19,736 nucleotides of DNA from CAUZEO01 sp963578625 (GTDB taxonomy: Bacteria; Verrucomicrobiota; Kiritimatiellia; SLOV01), in NCBI GenBank assembly GCA_963578625.1, contig CAUZEO010000052.1, positions 1 through 19,736 on the forward strand. Direction: 5' to 3'. Under the pieces are notes generated by a model, which was not told the DNA's origin, searched no databases, and was given only the letters and a program-made list of their open reading frames with translations. Each line of letters begins with the position of its first letter. Position 1 is the stretch's first letter. A program made the translations under genes and the position numbers. Below, in pieces: positions 14,603 to 19,736 of the stretch.

Positions 14603-15560
14603 TCACTCGGTGGTGACAACGACCCGGTACGATTTGGAACCCGTTTCACCGGAGAAATCGGAAAGAACCTGTATTTCTCCGTTTCCTTCCGCGGCCGCCC
14701 CGGTTGCGCTCCACACGGGGGAGACGCCGGTATCTTCCGCGAGCTCGAGCGGGGATGTGGCACAGGTGGCGGTCAGAACTTCGACACCCGGCAAGGGCTG
14801 AACCTGGGTGAGGGCGATGTTTACCGGCAACAGGATAAACACCGCGACGGGATCGCCTTCCGTCGCCCGCTGATCTCCCGGTAGTATTCGGACGCATTGA
14901 ATCCGTCGACTCCGACGGACCGGCCAGCGGACCGATTGTCGGAAATGTTGCCGCGACCTGATCGATCGGAATGGTATACCATGTACCTGAAAATCGAAAT
15001 CCTGCCGCGACTTCCGCGCTGTATTGAATCAGCACATTACCCCGTTCGGGCGGGGCGCTCCCGGAAGGCGCTTCAAATGTCGGCAGCGTCTGTCCGCCTG
15101 TAGGCGGCGGTCCGAATGCTCCCGGAAGTTCCACCACCGTTGCAGGACGCACGGAACCATTGGTCGTGCTACAGGAACAGGGGTTCCAACCGAACCGGAT
15201 ATCCATCGTGCAGTCTCTCGCAATAACAATCTCCCGACCGGCCGGCACGCGTGCAGGGAGAATCAGATTCCCCGACTGACCGGCAAGCGAGGGGAAGGGC
15301 TCCAGGTCGCTGCTGAGAAATGTTGAAGTAGCGAATGCTGTGTCGAGACCAAGAAAGTAGTCCACCTCGTGGGCAGGCGCAGGATCCTCGAAGGGTCCGT
15401 AGGCGAAAGAGCAGAATAGCTCAATGTCCTGCGTCACCTCGCCGCCGCGGCACATCAGGGGTGAGAGAAGGAGTGCTGATATTCACACCTTGAGGACCAC
15501 TGCACGACAGAGCCTGATTCTGGGGCGGAAACCACCCTTATCGTAAAGTATCCAATCCAT
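14603..15560 (-). pseudogene. Broken gene for a probable exported protein of unknown function
   Basis: A likely start at ATG 15560 has GGAG 8 nt upstream and a TATAAT at 15595-15590. The frame reads MDWILYDKGGF..., then meets an in-frame TGA at 15485-15483, and continues in the same frame with ISALLLSPLMCRGGE, which looks like the end of a signal peptide or membrane anchor. The same frame holds a long soluble domain up to about 14930 (for example GRFGWNPC-like and TWYTIPIDQVAATFPTIGPLAG stretches). Between about 14930 and 14850 protein-like sequence changes frame. The plausible C-terminal part (DPVAVFILLPVNIALTQVQ to YRVVVTTE) is in another frame and stops at 14603. No family was recognised. 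Either the gene is decaying or the assembly has small errors here. The longest intact frame spans 15455-14646. Confidence 0.55.
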
Positions 15561-15664
15561 GATGCTGCTCCGGATCGATGGAACCCATTATTATACGAAA
15601 CGATCCTAGGCAATTACGGGACAATCATGGTAGGGTTCAGGTAGCGAAAGGGGTCTAATTCCGT

Positions 15665-16027
15665 ATGGCGACAAATGTTTTGGGAGAAGAGCTTGCACCT
15701 TGCAGCCAGGATCCTGTAACGGGATTTTACCGTAATGGATGTTGTGAAACCGGCCCCGGGGATCACGGTATTCACACGGTATGCTCAGTCATGACGGAGG
15801 ATTTTCTTGCTTTCAGCGCCCAGGCAGGAAACGACTTGAGTACCCCGCGTCTCGAATTAGGTTTTCCCGGATTGCGCCCGGGCGACCGCTGGTGCCTTTG
15901 TGCGCCCCGTTGGAAAGAAGCCCTCGACGCAGGGGCAGCTCCGCTAGTCGTGCTGGACGCCTGTCACATGCGATCTCTCGAATTCGTCTCGCTGGAAGAA
16001 TTGAAATCTCACGCGGTTCAATCCTAG
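15665..16027 (+). CDS. DUF2237 family protein
   Basis: This 120-residue soluble protein matches the DUF2237 family along its whole length. Visible blocks are NVLGEELAPCSQDPVTGFYRNGCCETG at 4-30, HTVCSVMTEDFLAFS at 37-51, GNDLSTPRLELGFPGLRPGDRWCLCAPRW at 55-83, and a C-terminal VVLDACHMRSLEFVSLEELKSHA. The conserved cysteines (C13, C26, C27, C40 and those in WCLC) suggest metal or redox chemistry, but no function is established to my knowledge. AAAGGGG lies about 11 nt before the ATG. It is a single-gene unit whose TAG abuts the stop codon of the convergent aas-like gene with no base between. No clear promoter was seen in the 104 nt upstream. Confidence 0.93.
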   Translation: MATNVLGEELAPCSQDPVTGFYRNGCCETGPGDHGIHTVCSVMTEDFLAFSAQAGNDLSTPRLELGFPGLRPGDRWCLCAPRWKEALDAGAAPLVVLDACHMRSLEFVSLEELKSHAVQS

Positions 16028-18421
16028 CTACGGCCTGGAATTCGTGTCCAGATCCGCGGCGAGTTTGCGCACTGCCCCGAGGTCGAGCTTCCCCGTGGCA
16101 AGCACCGGAAGATCGGCGACTTCATAGAATGATTTTGGCGAGGGGCGCCAGAGATTAGGCAGATCGCTTACCTGAAGAATCTGCTGGAGCTTCTCTGCGC
16201 CTCCCGAGTCCGCCGTGTGCAGGACGATAAGCCTTTCGCCCCGTTTCTCATCCGGAACTGCCGTTACCGCCAGCACCCGCTCTTCGGTATCCAGGCCGCC
16301 CAGCAGCGCATCCTCGACCGCAACATGCGGAACCATCTCGCCGCCGATCTTGCTGAAGCGGGCAAGTCGATCCGTAATCGTGATAAACCCGTCGCGATCG
16401 ATGTAAGCAACATCACTCGTGTTGTACCACCCGTCCTGGAGGACCTCTCGAGTCGCTTCAGGATTGTGCAGATACCCAATCATAACGTTGGGACCACGAA
16501 TCCACATCACCCCTTCTTCTCCATGCGGAACGGGTTCACCCGTCTCCGGATTTCGAACGCTTACTGCGACACCCGGAATGGGTTGACCAATGCTTCCCGG
16601 CTTCGTTCCCATGATGATGCGTCCGTATCTTTCGACGTTCGGTACGTTGACGCACGCCAACGGAGACAACTCGGTGGCCCCGTAGCCCTCCAGGGGGCGA
16701 ACTCCGAATTTCTCTTCGAATGAATCGGCCAGCTTCGGCTTCAGCTTCTCAGCTCCCGCAATACAGTGGCGCAGGGTGCTGAAATCGGCGGCGTTTGCGC
16801 GCCGCATATAGGAAACCAGAAAAGTCGGTGTCGAAACGAGAATCGTGCAGGAATTTCTGCGAACCATTTTTGCAATCCCTGCTCCGTCCAGTGGGTTAGG
16901 GTGGTAGCTCGCCGCGCACCCCGAAAGCAGTGGCAACCACATGGTGCAGGTGTAACCCAGCGCATGGAAAAGCGGTAAAGTACCACACAGGGTATCGTTG
17001 CTGTTCAATCGCAATAATTGGTCTGAAGCTTCCACATTGGACTGAATATTGTGGTGACTTAGCATGACTCCCTTCGGAGAACCCGTGGACCCTGAAGAAA
17101 ACAGAATGGCGGCAGGCGAATCTCCATGGAAATTCCTGTAATTCACCAGCAAGCCTGCGGGATAAAGCGTTGCTCGTAGCGCAGCTCGGATCTTATCCCA
17201 CGCACCTGCGCCCCGCAGAATCTCCTCCAACGCCACGAATTCGCATCCCGAATCCTTTACGTCAAGACGATCAAGGAATGCGCGAGCGGAGATGATTTTC
17301 TTTATTCCACATTGATCGATCGCGGATTGAAATACGGCCTGGGAAGCGGTGAAGTTGAGGTTGACCGTGACCTTGCCGAGCATCGAGACCGCAATGTTGG
17401 TCAACGCACCTCCCACCGATGGCGGCAAGAGAATGCCGACGTATTCATCGTCACCCAGTCGATGACGCAGACCTTCCTTGAGCACCAGCGATGAGATCAG
17501 CGCCTGCCCGAATCGCAGCCGCTTGCCGGTTGAATCCATCAGGGCAGTACGCATCCAGCTGCTTCGCGCACGGCGGACAAACACCTCCGGCAGGGGTCTG
17601 CGGTCCGGGCGCTTGTCTTCGAAGTAGTCACAGGAGAGCTCCTGCACTCGCATCCGCGCCTCAAACGGAGGCGTGTCCGGCGGCATAGGCTCTCCGAACA
17701 CAATGGTAACCGGATACCGAAGTGTTGTGGGCAGCCGGGAAGCGATCGCACCGTAATAGTGACTAAATATGCTACCCCATTCCCCGCCGAGATAGACTGG
17801 AATTATCGGGTAGCCGGAGTCCTTGACGATCCGCGCGAAACCGCTTTTGAAAGGCCGAATCATTCCGGTCATGGTGAATCCCCCTTCAGGGAAAAGACAA
17901 ACAACGAAACCCTGGTCGAGCTGGACCCGAGCTTCCATAAGCGACTCGTCGATCTTTTGCCTCGAATCGTGTCCGGAAACGGGGATAACCCCGGCCAATT
18001 TCAGAAATATTCTCCAAATCCCCATCGTGTTATACATTTCCCGCGACATGAGGAAACGGATGCGCCGTGGCTGGGTGCTTATCAGAAGAATTGCGTCCGC
18101 CCACGATGCGTGATTCGGCAACAGCAGGGCGGGCCCGTCCACCGGCAGATTTTCGTGCCCGACTACCCGCACGCGGTAGAATAATCGCGAGATCAGCATC
18201 ACCAGGAACCGCAACAGAAAATCCGGAAGCACGAGGAAACTGCCAAGGATCATCGCCAACGTCAGCAACCCCACGATGAGATAGCCGTTTTGCGCGCTAA
18301 GCCCCTTGCCATAGCCAAGATCGCCGAGGGTCATCAGACCGCGAATCATCAGCAGGCCGCAAATCACAAAAAGGACCCGCTTCACTGTCTGCCGCCTCCC
18401 TTGCTTTCGAAATACTTGCAT
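16028..18421 (-). CDS. Aas-like fusion: lysophospholipid acyltransferase plus acyl-ACP/CoA ligase
   Basis: This is a membrane-bound bifunctional enzyme of 797 residues. Residues 15-80 contain two to three hydrophobic segments. An LPLAT (PlsC-type) domain follows, with the catalytic NHASWAD motif (H104, D109) and FPEGG at 177-181. From about 285 on there is an AMP-forming ligase domain with the phosphate loop SGSTGSPKG at 443-451, GYGATE at 579-584, D670 in NTSDVAYID, RLARFSK near 685, and the catalytic lysine K778 in TGKLD. In E. coli, Aas reacylates lysophosphatidylethanolamine using fatty acids activated on an internal ACP; the same lipid-repair role is inferred. Unlike LplT-Aas fusions it has no MFS flippase part. 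GAGG precedes the ATG by 5-6 nt. A candidate sigma-54 promoter and a divergent sigma-54 activator lie upstream. Confidence 0.9.
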   Translation of the reverse strand: MQVFRKQGRRQTVKRVLFVICGLLMIRGLMTLGDLGYGKGLSAQNGYLIVGLLTLAMILGSFLVLPDFLLRFLVMLISRLFYRVRVVGHENLPVDGPALLLPNHASWADAILLISTQPRRIRFLMSREMYNTMGIWRIFLKLAGVIPVSGHDSRQKIDESLMEARVQLDQGFVVCLFPEGGFTMTGMIRPFKSGFARIVKDSGYPIIPVYLGGEWGSIFSHYYGAIASRLPTTLRYPVTIVFGEPMPPDTPPFEARMRVQELSCDYFEDKRPDRRPLPEVFVRRARSSWMRTALMDSTGKRLRFGQALISSLVLKEGLRHRLGDDEYVGILLPPSVGGALTNIAVSMLGKVTVNLNFTASQAVFQSAIDQCGIKKIISARAFLDRLDVKDSGCEFVALEEILRGAGAWDKIRAALRATLYPAGLLVNYRNFHGDSPAAILFSSGSTGSPKGVMLSHHNIQSNVEASDQLLRLNSNDTLCGTLPLFHALGYTCTMWLPLLSGCAASYHPNPLDGAGIAKMVRRNSCTILVSTPTFLVSYMRRANAADFSTLRHCIAGAEKLKPKLADSFEEKFGVRPLEGYGATELSPLACVNVPNVERYGRIIMGTKPGSIGQPIPGVAVSVRNPETGEPVPHGEEGVMWIRGPNVMIGYLHNPEATREVLQDGWYNTSDVAYIDRDGFITITDRLARFSKIGGEMVPHVAVEDALLGGLDTEERVLAVTAVPDEKRGERLIVLHTADSGGAEKLQQILQVSDLPNLWRPSPKSFYEVADLPVLATGKLDLGAVRKLAADLDTNSRP

Positions 18422-18466
18422 TTTGACCTCAAGACCATGTTCACCTTCCGTGAACTCAGAGCACTA

Positions 18467-18484
18467 TTGCATTGCATATGCCAA
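18467..18484 (-). promoter_or_regulatory. Candidate sigma-54 (-24/-12) promoter of the aas-like gene
   Basis: The minus strand reads TTGGCATATGCAATGCAA: GG at 18482-18481 and GC at 18470-18469 are separated by exactly 10 bases, as sigma-54 promoters require. TTGGCA matches the -24 element well; the -12 element reads ATGC rather than TTGC. Transcription would start near 18457, leaving about 36 nt before the ATG at 18421 with its GAGG site. A divergent sigma-54 activator gene begins at 18616. Confidence 0.5.
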
Positions 18485-18615
18485 GACAAACCCTCAAACC
18501 ACAGCATGCTCATTTATAGGCAGTTATGATTGCTCTGCGAAGAATACACATCGGCGTTAATGCATTCGTTGATCACCCACTGTACTTTGTGTGCACAGAA
18601 CCCTAGTAATTAAAT
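18485..18615. promoter_or_regulatory. Divergent intergenic region between aas-like gene and sigma-54 activator
   Basis: This AT-richer stretch has short palindromes that could be activator sites, for example AGCATGCT near 18503 and TGTGCACA at 18590-18597. No clear sigma-70 promoter was found for the rightward gene, and its ATG at 18616 has no good Shine-Dalgarno sequence. Binding sites are only suggested. Confidence 0.25.
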
Positions 18616-19736
18616 ATGGCATCCCAACGACTCTCTACCGACGAGCGAACTTTTTTCCGGCTGGTTGCAGATGCAGCTCTCGCAAACCCGTTCGGCCCTG
18701 AGTGGCTGGAACTCGACGGGGCAATAGGAAACGCTGCACCAGGTACGCCAAGGGAAGAAACCGTCCGCAGGATTACCCACGAAATTTCGAGCCGAATACA
18801 TGCGCTGGATCGTTCGGGACACGCCGATCCTGCCCGGTACGGCAAGGAAGACGGGGATCTGCTAAGAGCCTCTTTCCTCTTCCATACATACCATCAGTTT
18901 CTCGAAGATTTCAACCGCCTGATTCAACGTCAAACGGAAGCCGGGAAAAAGAGCGAGCCGGCACGATTTGCCGTACGAATAATCGAGTCCCTGGAACAGA
19001 GAGGCTTTACCCACGAAGAGTCAGTCCACTACTTGTGCCTGTTTTATCAACTACGCCGCGCTCACTTTCTCATTTACCAAAGCCTGATCGGACGAAGCCC
19101 TTCCATCAGCCGGCTACGGCTGCAACTCTGGCAAAATGTCTTCCCCCGCAACGTCCGGAGGTTTGATCAGCATCTTTGGAACCGGATGGAAGTGTTCTCG
19201 ACGCTCCTGCTCGGCGAAACCGGCACCGGCAAAGGTGCATCCGCCGCCGCAATCGGTCGTTCCTCCTACATCCCTTTCGATGAATCCAAGCAGCGATTCG
19301 AGCCTGGTTTCCACGCCACCTTTATACGCGTCAACCTGTCCCAGTTCTCCGGAAACCTTTTGGAGTCCGAACTATTCGGCCATCGCAAAGGAGCATTCAC
19401 AGGCGCAACAGATGATTACGAAGGAGATCTGGCGCGGTGCATGCGTCACGGCGCAATCTTCCTTGATGAGTTGGGGGACATCTCTCCCGCGGTTCAAACG
19501 AAGCTGCTGAAAGTGCTGGAAGACCGAACGTTCACACCGGCGGGAAGTCACGATTCCTGCCGCTTCGAAGGCCAAATTATTGCCGCTACAAATCGCGATC
19601 TAAATAAACTTCGCGAGCAGGGTGTATTTCGGGACGATCTCTACTATCACCTCTGTTCCGATGTCATCCGGATTCCGCCACTCCGTACTCGAATCCAAGA
19701 GGACCCACGGGAATTCGACGACATGGTTACCCACCT
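18616..19736 (+). CDS. Sigma-54-dependent transcriptional activator (AAA+ domain), runs off right edge
   Basis: This is a bacterial enhancer-binding protein that uses ATP to open sigma-54 promoter complexes. At least 373 residues are present. Residues 1-190 form a mostly helical, soluble N-terminal region without recognisable receiver, PAS or GAF motifs. The AAA+ domain follows: Walker A GETGTGKG at 200-207, the sigma-54 contact loop GAFTGA at 259-264 (ESELFGHRKGAFTGA), Walker B IFLDELGD at 281-288, and FRDDLYYHL with the arginines near 339. The glycine after the P-loop lysine replaces the usual Glu. The SSYIPFDE insert and the LWNRMEVFSTLLLGE lead-in resemble a PVC/deltaproteobacterial subgroup I recall. 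The DNA-binding C-terminus is outside the window. Start ATG 18616 is inferred. It is divergent from the aas-like gene with its candidate sigma-54 promoter. Confidence 0.92.
   Translation, partial: MASQRLSTDERTFFRLVADAALANPFGPEWLELDGAIGNAAPGTPREETVRRITHEISSRIHALDRSGHADPARYGKEDGDLLRASFLFHTYHQFLEDFNRLIQRQTEAGKKSEPARFAVRIIESLEQRGFTHEESVHYLCLFYQLRRAHFLIYQSLIGRSPSISRLRLQLWQNVFPRNVRRFDQHLWNRMEVFSTLLLGETGTGKGASAAAIGRSSYIPFDESKQRFEPGFHATFIRVNLSQFSGNLLESELFGHRKGAFTGATDDYEGDLARCMRHGAIFLDELGDISPAVQTKLLKVLEDRTFTPAGSHDSCRFEGQIIAATNRDLNKLREQGVFRDDLYYHLCSDVIRIPPLRTRIQEDPREFDDMVTH

Noticed and set aside
15620..15655. Segment resembling part of the 1397/7464 repeat (TAGCGAAAGGGG)
   Set aside because: Only about a dozen bases are similar, and the CTAGCCCGC arm is missing.
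16022..16033. Zero-gap convergent stops of the DUF2237 and aas-like genes as something special
   Set aside because: Tight convergent ends are common in compact genomes, and no terminator structure was seen.

Overview
The window is a gene-dense stretch (about 20 kb, moderately GC-rich) of a bacterial chromosome. It carries no mobile elements, CRISPR arrays, rRNA or tRNA that I could see. The mix of housekeeping genes, two M42 aminopeptidases, a DUF482 protein, a sodium symporter with a small DUF3311-type partner, a zincless Fpg glycosylase and a sigma-54 activator with an unusual N-terminal domain fits an uncultured Gram-negative-type bacterium, possibly from the PVC/FCB-like or BRC1/Hydrogenedentes-like groups. 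That placement is a guess from gene content, not a phylogenetic result.

Positions 1-4560 (minus strand) form one compact housekeeping operon read cysS > tmk > holB > accB > accC. It is driven by a near-consensus sigma-70 promoter at 4535-4562 and joins cysteine charging, dTTP synthesis, clamp loading and fatty-acid initiation. The tmk-holB pair is a classical bacterial adjacency. A 73-bp intergenic element bounded by 9-bp inverted repeats sits between holB and accB, and a diverged partial copy lies in front of mutM.

Positions 4600-8314 hold a DnaQ-type exonuclease with an apparent signal peptide (plus), a HAD phosphatase/phosphomutase (minus), a CNNM/MpfA-type Mg2+ transporter with a strong promoter and a long structured leader containing a 37-codon acidic/proline-containing upstream ORF (plus), and a zincless-finger Fpg/MutM that resembles plant enzymes (plus).

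Positions 8327-14575 hold an M42 peptidase (minus) divergent from a PhoD-like lipoprotein phosphatase (plus). That phosphatase converges on a minus-strand cluster read DUF3311 protein > sodium:solute symporter > DUF482 acyltransferase-like protein > second M42 peptidase. The cluster suggests uptake and processing of peptide or amino-acid-like solutes (inference).

Positions 14603-15560 are a broken gene for a probable exported protein, with an in-frame stop and at least one frameshift. Next come a small DUF2237 protein (plus) and a long Aas-like fusion of lysophospholipid acyltransferase and acyl-ACP/CoA ligase (minus). The Aas-like gene has a good candidate sigma-54 promoter. A sigma-54-dependent activator starts divergently from it and runs off the right edge. 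The most interesting leads are the MpfA leader peptide, the zincless Fpg, the exported-looking DnaQ exonuclease and the sigma-54 promoter/activator pair.
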